From NCBI RefSeq assembly GCF_004210375.1, contig NC_134834.1, forward strand, positions 18,159,027-18,223,026: a DNA stretch of 64,000 nucleotides, given 5' to 3'. This DNA is from Tachypleus tridentatus (Eukaryota; Arthropoda; Merostomata; Xiphosura; Limulidae). Each line of letters begins with the position of its first letter. Positions within the stretch are counted from its first letter, which is position 1. Below the pieces are notes generated by a model, which made no database searches, was not told the origin of the DNA, and saw nothing but the letters and a program-made list of their open reading frames with translations. Below, in pieces: positions 22,601 through 32,275 of this stretch. Made by a program: the position numbers and the translations under genes.

Positions 22601-23367
22601 ACAAGTGTACAAAGTAGGTCTTATGCCGTACTAACACACCTGAACCGGAAAAGCATAAGTCTCATTAATTAATTAACCTGTTCAGTGCCGTAGACGAGAT
22701 AACTCGTCTAAGCCGATCGGTAACATAGTTCCACGGGCGAGTTAATTCGTTCTCAATAATACCTAATTTCAACGCTAGATGTCAGCACCATACATGCATT
22801 TGACCTACTTACAAACTGTTTCACTTTCGATCCAAAATGGCGACACGAAAAAAGTTACAAAATGAAGAAGCATTAGAGTTGTATTGTAGCAGCTGAAATA
22901 CTTGGCATTCAACATGTTAATATTCAATTAAGTTAATTATTAAACATTGCCTTTCTGAAATTTTATAGGGAGTTGTTTAATAAATAAAGATGTTAATACT
23001 GACTTATATAGTGCTATAAAGTTATGGTCACGTGTTCTAAAACTTAGTCTCACTTATAAGTGTCCAGCGTTTTCAGGATGTTTTGTGAATATCAGATACA
23101 TTTTTCATATACGATCTTTATCATTGGGAAGACGACTTATAATTTGTCACAGATGATTAATTAACATTTAAATAGAGCTGTAATTTTATTACATGTTTAT
23201 TTACTTGTCATTCTATCTTTCCGAAGGTCTACGTTTACTTTGGCCACCTGGTGATAGTTTATGCCCTTTCATTTGCCTGTTGTCTGGCTTTCGAGGCACC
23301 GTTTTATCGTCTCCAAAAACTGGTTCTTAGTCGACATTATCAGAAGAATGAACAAACAAAGTGTTGA
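4500..23367 (+). CDS. Gene 1: NRF-6-like acyltransferase-3 membrane protein (5' incomplete, 13 exons)
   Basis: Exons 4500-4609, 5940-6027, 6793-6887, 8615-8785, 8920-9013, 11449-11541, 13649-13817, 16995-17074, 17542-17667, 17808-17928, 19301-19487, 20059-20201 and 23227-23367 join with matching phases and GT-AG borders to give 538 codons and a TGA. The product starts inside the NRF N-terminal domain (CVPSTC, about residues 21-26). A first membrane helix follows (about 67-88), then an acyltransferase-3 domain from the motif ALHGLKFFSMNWIILGHTY to the C-terminus, with about ten hydrophobic segments. Family knowledge: C. elegans NRF-6 and NDG-4 belong here and affect yolk and drug uptake; the substrate is unknown. 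Full family members usually have 150-250 more N-terminal residues including a signal peptide, so the first exons probably lie upstream or were missed. The histidine of GHTY is present and I saw no internal stop, so the gene looks intact. Gene 2 is its inverted paralogue. Confidence 0.9.
4636..4915 (-). repeat. SINE-A copy beside a gene 1 donor
   Basis: Starts only 26 nt after the donor of exon 4500-4609; carries a short AGGAGAGGG insertion in the body. Confidence 0.88.
5158..5412 (+). repeat. SINE-A copy, gene 1 intron
   Basis: Head well preserved (GGCATGGCCAGGTGGTTAAG); a few bases around the B box-body junction are missing. Opposite in orientation to copies on both sides. Confidence 0.88.
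5577..5846 (-). repeat. SINE-A copy, gene 1 intron
   Basis: Third copy in this one 1.3-kb intron; ends about 95 nt before the acceptor of exon 5940-6027. Confidence 0.87.
5940..6027 (+). CDS. Gene 1 exon b: linker between NRF domain and first membrane helix
   Basis: Acceptor GTTTACAG, donor AT|GTAAGA. Translates in the phase left by exon a to GKYLGLQASVSRCEVKEKL and onward; the single cysteine may pair with one in the NRF domain. 88 nt, phases 1 to 2. It ends directly before the hydrophobic helix of the next exon. Confidence 0.82.
6793..6887 (+). CDS. Gene 1 exon c: first transmembrane helix
   Basis: Acceptor TTTTCTAG, donor CAAG|GTACGA. Encodes the helix AVLGVFAALLITGTIIELFY followed by a charged KLWKDQSVQKQ. 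The end of this exon is what has been tandemly multiplied in gene 2 (63084-64000), where the equivalent reads ELYYIWWKDQPIQKQ. In gene 1 it is present once. Confidence 0.88.
7386..7500 (-). repeat. Degenerate SINE-B copy, gene 1 intron
   Basis: Recognisable by ACACAAGGGGCCATCTGTAC, CTCTCCACAGATATTGAAAT and GGGG at the head end. Confidence 0.5.
7702..7966 (+). repeat. SINE-A copy, gene 1 intron
   Basis: Full length; tail CGCGAAACTCAAACACAAAC. Confidence 0.9.
8119..8434. repeat. 23-bp minisatellite in gene 1 intron (about 14 copies)
   Basis: Unit AGGAAATGTATTGATTAACTA plus AC, with small variants. Each copy ends in TTAACTAAC, close to a branch-point consensus. About 180 nt upstream of the acceptor of exon 8615-8785. 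Confidence 0.9.
8615..8785 (+). CDS. Gene 1 exon d: start of acyltransferase-3 domain, GHTY motif
   Basis: Acceptor ATTACAG, donor TTC|GTAAGT. 171 nt. Contains FSIYTNTKNLF and the family signature ALHGLKFFSMNWIILGHTYL with the conserved histidine proposed to act in acyl transfer in acyltransferase-3 proteins. Gene 2 has the same exon at 61312-61482, also 171 nt and about 70% identical in protein by eye. Confidence 0.92.
8920..9013 (+). CDS. Gene 1 exon e: membrane segment with SVDTFF motif
   Basis: Acceptor TTTCTTAG, donor GAG|GTAAGA. 94 nt. Encodes NLKKSTRFASDFAFQAISNG then FVSVDTFFFV; the VDTFF motif is typical of NRF-6-like proteins. No counterpart was found in gene 2, see the findings. 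Confidence 0.88.
9014..10125. other. Gene 1 intron, unique part
   Basis: AT-rich with no SINE, transposon or open frame of note before the 50/52-bp array begins. Confidence 0.6.
10126..11430. repeat. 50/52-bp minisatellite in gene 1 intron (about 26 copies), ending next to an acceptor
   Basis: Unit contains CTGTATAAAATACTGTATCC, ATCTATTGACTTACTTCCG and then GATACTCGTCAC, GGTACTCGTCAC or GGTATACTCGTCAC. The last unit runs into TTTAACTTGTTTCTTTTCAG, the acceptor of exon 11449-11541. Confidence 0.93.
11449..11541 (+). CDS. Gene 1 exon f: membrane segment and HRYFR
   Basis: Acceptor CTTTTCAG lies about 20 nt after the last copy of a 50/52-bp minisatellite; donor CG|GTGAGT. 93 nt. Encodes [20 protein letters not shown] and ends VLHRYF(R), a conserved HRY..R motif of the acyltransferase-3 fold. 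Paralogous exon 54869-54961 is also 93 nt. Confidence 0.9.
11542..13080. other. Gene 1 intron, unique part
   Basis: Short unrecognised open frames (for example 12852-13079) have no family resemblance and no splice context. Nothing else seen. Confidence 0.55.
13081..13269 (+). repeat. SINE-A copy lacking the B-box half of its head, gene 1 intron
   Basis: GGCCCTATATGGCC is joined directly to GTGGGGGCATTATAATGTGA, so about 90 bp including the B box are gone. Confidence 0.85.
13649..13817 (+). CDS. Gene 1 exon g: LTPTLLM helix and GSGPIW / WWW loop
   Basis: Acceptor TTTTCCAG, donor AAG|GTAGGA. 169 nt. Encodes the helix LTPTLLMISSLVFLLPLLGS followed by GPIWHE, CRNWWWTN and LLLNNF, the most recognisable loop of insect and nematode NRF-6-like proteins. 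Gene 2's partner (48258-48426) is 169 nt. Confidence 0.93.
14104..14362 (-). repeat. SINE-A copy, gene 1 intron
   Basis: Shares variants (ACTCACCACTAATTCTTGGG, CTAGTCTTATACCAACGAAT) with the copy at 18535, so both may be one subfamily. Confidence 0.88.
15230..15380. repeat. 38-40-bp tandem repeat in gene 1 intron (about 4 copies)
   Basis: Unit contains AAAATATCCATCTACTAAGC and TCTCGCCC(T/G)ATTGATTTT. It ends exactly where a SINE begins at 15381. Confidence 0.85.
15381..15652 (+). repeat. SINE-A copy, gene 1 intron
   Basis: Inserted at the end of a 38-40-bp tandem repeat; B box GGTTCGAATCCCGGTTACAC. Confidence 0.9.
15974..16072 (+). repeat. SINE-A fragment, gene 1 intron
   Basis: Only the B box to mid-body is present, sharing the GGTTACAC variant with the copy at 15381; possibly a partial duplication of it. 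Confidence 0.75.
16519..16786 (+). repeat. SINE-A copy, gene 1 intron
   Basis: Lacks the first ten or so bases; the rest is close to consensus. Confidence 0.9.
16848..16945 (+). repeat. Degenerate SINE-B, gene 1 intron
   Basis: GTCCCCAGCGGTAAAAATAT head and GTGCAGATAGCCTAGTGTGT tail; about 50 nt before an acceptor. Confidence 0.5.
16995..17074 (+). CDS. Gene 1 exon h: SWYLCCDLQLF helix
   Basis: Acceptor TGTTTTAG, donor CTCAG|GTACGT. 80 nt. Encodes CMGYSWYLCCDLQLFLLS and a hydrophobic tail. The WYL..D.Q.F pattern is a family hallmark. Partner in gene 2: 44896-44975, 80 nt. Confidence 0.9.
17542..17667 (+). CDS. Gene 1 exon i: membrane helix and PPVQLLINPDL loop
   Basis: Acceptor TTTTGTAG, donor CTGAG|GTAACA. 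126 nt. Encodes a helix beginning KLVIAVCVNFGLILLS followed by FKDFPPVQLLINPDL. The next intron is only 140 nt. Partner in gene 2: 41461-41586, 126 nt, sharing the VNPDL/INPDL end. Confidence 0.9.
17808..17928 (+). CDS. Gene 1 exon j: PYTHLGPYAVGMLLGY motif
   Basis: Acceptor TTACCCAG, donor AAAG|GTAAGG. 121 nt. Encodes YSKPYTHLGPYAVGMLLGYV, the conserved Y.KPYT..GPY..G...GY motif. The frame is fixed by the phase-2 donor of the previous exon; a longer open frame over the same bases is a shadow. Confidence 0.92.
18535..18808 (+). repeat. SINE-A copy, gene 1 intron
   Basis: Full length; same subfamily variants as the inverted copy at 14104. Confidence 0.9.
19301..19487 (+). CDS. Gene 1 exon k: two membrane segments with [11 protein letters not shown]
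   Basis: Acceptor TTTTACAG, donor GGAG|GTTAGA (a weaker donor than its neighbours). 187 nt. Encodes VLVLGWLLAAACNLAVVYGV, then YPWNNG, then [20 protein letters not shown]. Gene 2 partner 38628-38814 has 187 nt. Confidence 0.92.
19715..19827 (-). repeat. SINE-B copy, gene 1 intron
   Basis: GAGGGGAATTGAACCACTGA and GTACTAGCGGGGGG mark the head on the - strand. Confidence 0.75.
20059..20201 (+). CDS. Gene 1 exon l: LSWKCLVPLSRVTLEVYLLHP segment
   Basis: Acceptor TCTATTAG, donor GCT|GTAAGT. 143 nt. Encodes GIVNNILSWKCLVPLSRVTL and EVYLLHPLLQWLYVASLHD, the conserved W..L..L.....YL.H motif near the C-terminus of the acyltransferase-3 domain. Partner 36575-36717, 143 nt. Confidence 0.93.
20202..21450. 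other. Gene 1 last intron, first part
   Basis: Apart from one SINE-B at 20668 I see only unique sequence. Confidence 0.55.
20668..20788 (+). repeat. SINE-B copy, gene 1 intron
   Basis: CCCCAGTGGCTCTGCGGTAT head, GGTATTCGACACCTGCGGTG box, A-rich end. Confidence 0.78.
21451..21998. repeat. 49-bp minisatellite in the last intron of gene 1 (about 11 copies)
   Basis: Unit contains GAGGATGGATCCAGATTGAT, GACTCGTTCAACTGAGCCAG and TAACCTACA. Copies are about 95% alike. Confidence 0.92.
22673..22902 (+). mobile_element. Probable piggyBac-type 5' end fragment
   Basis: A TTAA at 22673 is followed by CCTGTTCAGTGCCGTAGACG and two further 'ACTCGTC' phrases, an end structure I associate with piggyBac-like elements. 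An ATG at about 22839 gives MATRKKLQNEEALELYCSS and a stop, similar in style to piggyBac transposase N-termini. No matching right end was seen. Confidence 0.4.
23227..23367 (+). CDS. Gene 1 terminal exon: last membrane helix and cytoplasmic tail
   Basis: Acceptor TTCCGAAG (poor polypyrimidine tract). Encodes VYVYFGHLVIVYALSFACCL, then the family's E.PF..L.K.. end as AFEAPFYRLQKLVL and a short basic tail, stop TGA at 23365-23367. Gene 2 ends with the parallel [12 protein letters not shown]. Confidence 0.9.
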   Translation, partial: VYVYFGHLVIVYALSFACCLAFEAPFYRLQKLVLSRHYQKNEQTKC

Positions 23368-23611
23368 TGTGTCAAACATCGATTCTTCAACAAAGTGTTA
23401 CCTTACAAGATTCGAGGCTAAATCTCGAGGTGTTGGTGCATTACAAATATCGCCGCTAGGGGTTAAGGAAAACAAAATGTGTTAAAACGTAATGATATCA
23501 GTATTCTGATTTGTGATAAGCGTAAAAAATATCAGATTTTTGTTGTTGTTGCATTTTAGGGCGAAATAACTTCATTTTCACTGACGTTTTGATTTCGGAT
23601 TTCATGTTGTA

Positions 23612-23640
23612 AATAAATGGAACATGTGAATGTTAATAAA
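23612..23640 (+). promoter_or_regulatory. Candidate polyadenylation signals of gene 1
   Basis: AATAAA occurs at about 23612 and again at about 23635, 245-270 nt after the gene 1 stop. Positions are sensible for a 3' UTR, but the region is AT-rich and the hexamer alone is weak evidence. Confidence 0.35.
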
Positions 23641-23990
23641 TAATGTTAAAAATTTAAGAGACGTGTTGTTCGAAACGAAATCAATAATATTTACATCGGC
23701 ATCACAAAAATAAAATACAAGTTTCGATACACAGCATACTGTGACACATCTCGGTGTTTATAATAATTTTCGTTAACAACAGTCCTACATTGAGGAGAGT
23801 AAAACCGTAACTGAAACCCGGTAAGACCAACATTGTGACAAGTAGATTGGTTTGGAAACATTTCTTGAAACTATTAATATTATACAATGAGTTTAATACC
23901 ACTTTAACTGTTTGAGTTACTGAAGAGTAGAAGTCACATATAGAATAATTATAAGTAATCAAAATAACAAAGATGTTGATATAGAGAGTG

Positions 23991-25858
23991 ACTTACATAA
24001 CAACGTTTAGAGTATAAGTTATTCATCAGGTGATTTATACAACAATGTTTAGAGTATAAGTTGTTCATCAGGTGATTTATTCAACAATGTTTAGAGTCTA
24101 AGTTGTTCATCAGGTGATTTATACAACAATGTTTAGAGTATAAGTTATTCATCAGGTGATTTATACAACAATGTTTAGAGTATAAGTTGTTCATCAGGTG
24201 ATTTATTCAACAACGTTTAGAGTATAAGTTGTTCACCAGGTGATTTATACAACAATGTTTAGAGTATAAGTTGTTCATCAGGTGATTTATTCAACAACGT
24301 TTAGAGTATAAGTTGTTCATCAGGTGATTTATACAACAATGTTTAGAGTATAAGTTATTCATCAGGTGATTTATACAACAATGTTTAGAGTATAAGTTGT
24401 TCATCAGGTGATTTATTCAACAACGTTTAAAGTATAAGTTGTTCATCAGGTGATTTATACAACAATGTTTAGAGTATAAGTTGTTCACCAGGTGATTTAT
24501 ACAACAATGTTTAGGGTCTAAGTTGTTCATCAGGTGATTTATACAACAATGTTTAGAGTATAAGTTATTCATCAGGTGATTTATACAACAATGTTTAGAG
24601 TATAAGTTGTTCATCAGGTGATTTATTCAACAACGTTTAGAGTATAAGTTGTTCATCAGGTGATTTATACAACAATGTTTAGAGTATAAGTTGTTCATCA
24701 GGTGATTTATACAACAACGTTTAGAGTCTAAGTTGTTCATCAGGTGATTTATTCAACAACGTTTAGAGTCTTAGTTGTTCATCAGGTGATTTATACAACA
24801 ATGTTTAGAGTATAAGTTATTCATCAGGTGATTTATACAACAATGTTTAGAGTATAAGTTATTCATCAGGTGATTTATACAACAATGTTTAGACTCTAGG
24901 TTGTTCATCAGGTGATTTATACAACAACGTTTAGAGTATAAGTTGTTCACCAGGTGATTTATACAACAACGTTTAGAGTATAAGTTGTTCACCAGGTGAT
25001 TTATACAACAACGTTTAGAGTATAAGTTGTTCATCAGGTGATTTATACAACAATGTTTAGAGTATAAGTTATTCATCAGGTGATTTATACAACAATGTTT
25101 AGAGTATAAGTTATTCATCAGGTGATTTATACAACAATGTTTAGAGTATAAGTTGTTCATCAGGTGATTTATACAACAACGTTTAGAGTCTTAGTTGTTC
25201 ATCAGGTGATTTATTCAACAATGTTTAGAGTATAAGTTGTTCATCAGGTGATTTATACAACAATGTTTAGAGTATAAGTTGTTCATCAGGTGATTTATAC
25301 AACAACGTTTAGAGTCTTAGTTGTTCATCAGGTGATTTATTCAACAATGTTTAGAGTCTAAGTTGTTCATCAGGTGATTTATACAACAACGTTTAGAGTA
25401 TAAGTTATTCATCAGGTGATTTATACAACAATGTTTAGACTCTAGGTTGTTCATCAGGTGATTTATACAACAATGTTTAGAGTATAAGTTATTCATCAGG
25501 TGATTTATACAACAATGTTTAGAGTATAAGTTGTTCATCAGGTGATTTATTCAACAACGTTTAGAGTATAAGTTGTTCACCAGGTGATTTATACAACAAT
25601 GTTTAGAGTATAAGTTGTTCATCAGGTGATTTATTCAACAATGTTTAGAGTCTAAGTTGTTCATCAGGTGATTTATACAACAATGTTTAGAGTATAAGTT
25701 GTTCATCAGGTGATTTATACAACAATGTTTAGAGTATAAGTTGTTCATCAGGTGATTTATTCAACAACGTTTAAAGTATAAGTTGTTCATCAGGTGATTT
25801 ATACAACAATGTTTAGAGTCTTAGTTGTTCATCAGGTGATTTATACAACAACGTTTAT
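23991..25858. repeat. 42-bp satellite downstream of gene 1 (about 44 copies)
   Basis: Unit contains ACAACAATGTTTAGAGTATA, AGTTGTTCATCAGGTGATTT. Variant positions (ATACAA/ATTCAA, AATG/AACG, AGTATA/AGTCTA) alternate along the array. Joins the 81-bp satellite directly at about 25858. Open frames such as MNNLYSKHCCINHL repeats are by-products of the 14-codon period. Confidence 0.93.
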
Positions 25859-28800
25859 TTCTTCGTGGAACAATCTTAATGATTGGCGAATGTGCAACAA
25901 CATAAACAAGTGTTTAAAATAATCGTCGTAATGGTTTATTCTTTCATGGAACAATTTTAATGATTGGCGAATGTGCAATAACATAAACAAGTGTTTAAAA
26001 TAATCGTCGTACTGGTTTATTCTTTCATGGAACAATTTTAATGATTGACGAATGTGCAATAACATAAAGAAATGTTTAAAATAATCATCGTACTGGTTTA
26101 TTCTTTCAAGAAACAATTTTAATGATTGGCGAATGTGCAATAACATAAACAAGTGTTTAAAATAATAGTCATACTGGTTTATTTTTTCATGGAACAGTTT
26201 TAATATTTGACGAATGTGCAATAACATAATCAAGTGTTTAAAATAATCGTTGTACTGGTTTATTCTTTTATGGAACAATCTTAATGACTGGCGAATGTGC
26301 AATAACATAAACAAGTGTTTAAAATAATCGTTGTACTGCTTTATTCTTTCATGGAACGATCTTAATGATTGGCGAATGTGCAATAACATAAACAAGTGTT
26401 TAAAATAATCGTCGTACTTGTTTATTCTTTCATGGAACAATTTTAATGATTGACGAATGTGCAATAACATAAACAAATATTTAAAATAATCGTTGTACTG
26501 GTTTATTCTTTCATGGAACAATTTTAATGATTGGCGAATGTGCAATAACATAAAGAAATGTTTAAAATAATCGTTGTACTGGTTTATTCTTTTATGGAAC
26601 GATCTTAATGATTGGTGAATGCGCAATAACATAAACAAGTGTTTAAAATAATCGTCGTACTGGTTTATTCTTTTATGGAACAATTTTAATTATTAGCGAA
26701 TGTGCAATAACATAAGGAAATGTTTAAAATAATGGTCGTACTGGTTTATTCTTTCATGGAACAATTTTATTGATTGGTGAATGTGCAATAACGTAAACAA
26801 GTGTTTAAAATAATCGTTGTACTGGTTTATTCTTTTATGGAACAATTTTAATGATTTGCGAATGTGCAATAACATAAAGAAATGTTTAAAATAATCGTCG
26901 TACTGGTTTATTCTTTCATGGAACAATTTTAATGATTGGCGAATGTGCAATAACGTAAACAAATGTTTAAAATAATCGTCGTACTGGTTTATTCTTTCAT
27001 GGAACAATTTTAATGATTGGCGAATGTGCAATAACATAAACAAGTGTTTAAAATAATAATCATAGTGGTTTATTTTTTCATGGAACAGTTTTAATAATTG
27101 ACGAATGTGCAATAACATAATCAAGTGTTTAAAGTAATCGTTGTACTGGTTTATTCTTTTATGGAACGATCTTAATGATTGGTGAATGCGCAATAACATA
27201 AACAAGTGTTTAAAATTATCGTCGTACTGGTTTATTCTTTTTTTCTGGAACAATTTTAATTATAAGCGAATGTGCAATAACATAAGGAAATGTTTAAAAT
27301 AATGGTCGTACTGGTTTATTCTTTCATGGAACAATTTTATTGATTGGTGAATGTGCAATAACGTAAACAAGTGTTTAAAATAATCGTCGTACTGGTTTAT
27401 TCTTTCATGGAACAATTTTAATGATTGGCGAATGTGCAATAACGTAAACAAATGTTTAAAATAATCGTCGTACTGGTTTATTCTTTCATGGAACAATTTT
27501 ATTGATTGGTGAATGTGCAATAACATAAACAAGTGTTTAAAATAATCATCGTACTGGTTTATTCTTTCATGGAATGATCTTAATGATTGGCGAATGTGCA
27601 ATAACATAAACAAGTGTTTAAAATAATCGTCGTACTGGTTTGTTCTTTCATGGAATGGATCTTAATGATTGGCGAATGTGCAATAACATAAACAAGTGTT
27701 TAAAATAATCGTCGTACTGGTTTATTCTTTCATGGAACAATTTTAATAATTGGCGAATGTGCAATAACATAAAGAAATGTTTAAAATAATCATCGTACTG
27801 GTTTATTCTTTCAAGAAACAATTTTAATTATTGGCGAATGTGCAATAACATAAACAAGTGTTTAAAATAATAGTCATACTGGTTTATTTTTTCATGGAAC
27901 AGTTTTAATAATTGACGAATGTGCAATAACATAATCAAGTGTTTAAAATAATCGTTGTACTGGTTTATTCTTTTATGGAACGATCTTAATGATTGGCAAA
28001 TGTGCACTAACATAAACAAGAGTTTAAAATAATCGTCGTACTGGTTAATTCTTTTATGGAACAATCTTAATGACTGGCGAATGTGCAATAACATAAACAA
28101 GTGTTTAAAATAATCGTTGTACTGCTTTATTCTTTCATGGAACGATCTTAATGATTGGCGAATGTGCAATAACATAAACAAGTGTTTAAAATAATCGTCG
28201 TACTTGTTTATTCTTTCATGGAACAATTTTAATGATTGACGAATGTGCAATAACATAAACAAATATTTAAAATAATCGTTGTACTGGTTTATTCTTTCAT
28301 GGAACAATTTTAATGATTGGCGAATGTGCAATAACATAAAGAAATGTTTAAAATAATCGTTGTACTGGTTTATTCTTTTATGGAACGATCTTAATGATTG
28401 GTGAATGCGCAATAACATAAACAAGTGTTTAAAATAATCGTCGTACTGGTTTATTCTTTTATGGAACAATTTTAATTAGTAGCGAATGTGCAATAACATA
28501 AGGAAATGTTTAAAATAATGGTCGTACTGGTTTATTCTTTCATGGAACAATTTTATTGATTGGTGAATGTGCAATAACGTAAACAAGTGTTTAAAATAAT
28601 CGTTGTACTGGTTTATTCTTTTATGGAACAATTTTAATGATTTGCGAATGTGCAATAACATAAAGAAATGTTTAAAATAATAGTGATACTGGTTTATTCT
28701 TTCATGAAACAATTTTAATGATTGGCGAATGTGCAATAACGTAAACAAATGTTTAAAATAATCGTCGTACTGGTTTATTCTTCCATGGAACAATTTTAAT

Positions 28801-31800
28801 GATTGGCGAATGTGCAATAACATAAACAAGTGTTTAAAATAATAATCATAGTGGTTTATTTTTTCATGGAACAGTTTTAACAATTGACGAATGTGCAATA
28901 ACATAATCAAGTGTTTAAAGTAATCGTTGTACTGGTTTATTCTTTTATGGAACGATCTTAATGATTGGTGAATGCGCAATAACATAAACAAGTGTTTAAA
29001 ATAATCGTCGTACTGGTTTATTCTTTTATGGAACAATTTTAATTATTAGCGAATGTGCAATAACATAAGGAAATGTTTAAAATAATGATCGTACTGGTTT
29101 ATTCTTTCATGGAACAATTTTATTGATTGGTGAATGTGCAATAACGTAAACAAGTGTTTAAAATAATCGTTGTACTGGTTTATTCTTTTATGGAACAATT
29201 TTAATGATTTGCGAATGTGCAATAACATAAAGAAATGTTTAAAATAATCGTCGTACTGGTTTATTCTTTCATGGAACAATTTTAATGATTGGCGAATGTG
29301 CAATAACGTAAACAAATGTTTAAAATAATCGTCGTACTGGTTTATTCTTTCATGGAACAATTTTATTGATTGGTGAATGTGCAATAACGTAAACAAGTGT
29401 TTAAAATAATAGTCATACTGGTTTATTCTTTCATGGAACAATTTTAATTATTGATGAATGTGCAATAACATAAACAAGTGTTTAAAATAATCATCGTACT
29501 GGTTTATTCTTTCATGGAATGATCTTAATGATTGGCGAATGTGCAATAACATAAACAAGTGTTTAAAATAATCGTCGTACTGGTTTATTCTTTCATGGAA
29601 AAATTTTAATGATTGACGAATGTGCAATAACATAAACAAATGTTTAAAATAATCGTCGTACTGGTTTGTTCTTTCATGGAATGATCTTAATGATTGGCGA
29701 ATGTGCAATAACATAAACAAGTGTTTAAAAAATAATCATATTGGTTTATTCTTTCACGGAATGATCTTAATGATTGGCGAATGTGCAATAACGTAAACAA
29801 GTGTTTAAAATAATAGTCATACTGGTTTATTCTTTCATGGAACAATTTTAATGATTGGCGAATGTGCAATAACATAAACAAGAGTTTAAAATAATCGTCG
29901 AACGGGTTTATTCTTTTATGGAACGATCTTAATGATTGGCAAATGTGCAATAACATAAACAAGAGTTTAAAATAATCGTCGTACTGGTTTATTCTTTCAT
30001 GGAACAATTTTAATGATTGTCGAATGTGCAATAACATAAGCAAGTGTTATAAATAATCATCGTACTGTTTATTCTTACATGGAACAATTTTAATGATTGG
30101 CGAATGTGCAATAACATAAACAAGTGTTTAAAATAATCGTCGTACTGGTTTATTCTTTCATGGAAAATTTTAATGATTGTCGAATGTTTAATAACATAAG
30201 CAAGTGTGTAAAATAATAGTCATACTATTTTATTCTTTCATGACACAATTTTAATGATTGTCGAATGTGCAATAAAATAAACAAGTGTTTAAAATAATCG
30301 TCTTACTGGTTTATTCTTTCATGGAACAATTTTAATGATTGGCGAATGTGCAATAACATAAACAAGTGTTTAAAATAATCGTCGTACTGGTTTATTCTTT
30401 CGTGGAACAATTTTAATGATTGGCGAATGTGCAATAACGTAAACAAGTGTTTAAAATAATAGTCATACTGGTTTATTCTTTCATGGAACAATTTTAATGA
30501 TTGTCGAATGTGCAATAACATAAAGAAGTGTTTAAAATAATCGTCGTACTGGTTTATTCTTTCATGGAACAATTTTAATGATTGGTGAATGTGCAATAAC
30601 GTAAACAAGTGTTTAAAATAATAGTCATACTGGTTTATTCTTTCATGGAATGATATTAATGATTGGCGAATGTGCAATAACATAAACAAGTGTTTAAAAT
30701 AATAGTCATACTGGTTTATTCTTTCACGGAATTATCTTAATGATTGGCGAATGTGCAATAACATAAAGAAGTGTTTAAAATAATAGTCATACTGGTTTAT
30801 TCTTTTATGGAACAATTTTAATAATTGGCAAATGTGCAATAACATAAAGAAATGTTTAAAATAATCGTCGTACTGGTTTATTCTTTCATGGAACAATTTT
30901 AATGATTGTCGAATGTGCAATAACATAAGCAAGTGTTTAAAATAACCATAGTACTGGTTTATTATTTCATGGAACAATTTTAATGATTGGCGAATGTGCA
31001 ATAACATAAACAAGTGTTTAAAATAATAGTGATACTGGTTTATTCTTTCATGAAACAATTTTAATTATTGTCGAATGTGCAATAAAATAAACAAGTGTTT
31101 AAAATAATCGTCGTACTGGTTTATTCTTTCATGGAACAATTTTAATGATTGGTGAATGTGCAATAACGTAAACAAGTGTTTAAAATAATAGTCTTACTGG
31201 TTTATTCTTTCATGGAATGATATTAATGATTGGCGAATGTGCAATAACATAAACAAGTGTTTAAAATAATAGTCATACTGGTTTATTCTTTCACGGAATG
31301 ATCTTAATGATTGGCAAATGTGCAATAACATAAAGAAATGTTTAAAATAATCGTCGTACTGGTTTATTCTTTCATGGAACAATTTTAATGATTGTCGAAT
31401 GTGCAATAACATAAGCAAGTGTTTAAAATAACCATAGTACTGGTTTATTCTTTCATGGAACAATTTTAATGATTGGCGAATGTGCAATAACATAAACAAG
31501 TGTTTAAAATAATAGTGATACTGGTTTATTCTTTCATGAAACAATTTTAATGATTATCGAATGTGCAATAAAATAAACAAGTGTTTAAAATAATCGTCGT
31601 ACTGGTTTATTATTTCATGGAACAATTTTAATGATTGTCGAATGTGCAATAACATAAGCAAGTGTGTAAAATAATAGTCATACTGGTTTATTCTTTCATT
31701 AAACAATTTTAATGATTGTCGAATGTGCAATAAAATAAACAAGTGTTTAAAATAATAGTGATACTGGTTTATTCTTTCATGGAACAATTTTAATGATTGT

Positions 31801-31867
31801 TGAATGTGCAATAACATAAGCAAGTGTTTAAAATAATCGTCGTACTGGTTTATTCTTTCATGGAACA
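25859..31867. repeat. 81-bp satellite between the two genes (about 74 copies)
   Basis: Unit contains TTCTTTCATGGAACAATTTT, AATGATTGGCGAATGTGCAA, TAACATAAACAAGTGTTTAA and AATAATCGTCGTACTGGTTT. Period 81 = 27 codons, so the - strand stays open for up to 280 codons (FHERINQYDDYFKHLF...). Blocks repeat at higher order: 26101-27250 recurs about 1.70-1.79 kb later with one extra unit, and 30640-31000 recurs about 567 bp later. I regard the open frames as a by-product of the period. Confidence 0.93.
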
Positions 31868-32275
31868 AAACCAAAAACTGTAACTGAGCAGAGAAGAAAG
31901 TTATCAATTGTTTAATTTTTCATCATCTGGATTAATTTAATCAACCTGGTTACGAGTCTGGTGATAAGTAGCTTTTGGTTAAACACCAGTTTGTTTACAG
32001 AAAAAAAGAACCCCAGTGTTACACAGACGTTTCCATGGAAACATACTTTTAAAATGTTACGTGACATGGATTCAAAGTAAAATAACCTTTTTCCAACTTA
32101 TAAATAAATATATACTTTAGCTTTGTTGTTTAAACCAAATAATTTCCAGCTGTGGGTACTCTTGCGTGTAGGGATAAAAAAAATTCCAAAGACTTCTTGT
32201 TTATTTTGAAGCAGTTAAAATAGATAAAACAAGTATATTGTAATTTGATAAATCACAACTGATGGTTGTTATTGT

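Noticed and set aside
24417-25538. Repeated MNNLYSKHCCINHL open frames as a cysteine-rich secreted protein
   Set aside because: The 14-codon period equals the 42-bp satellite; no signal peptide, no splice or promoter context.
23991-31867. CRISPR-like direct repeats
   Set aside because: Units are contiguous without unique spacers, and the genome is eukaryotic.
25841-31907. Series of long - strand open frames (up to 280 codons) as protein-coding genes
   Set aside because: They follow the 81-bp satellite exactly, start and stop wherever a unit mutates, and resemble no known protein.
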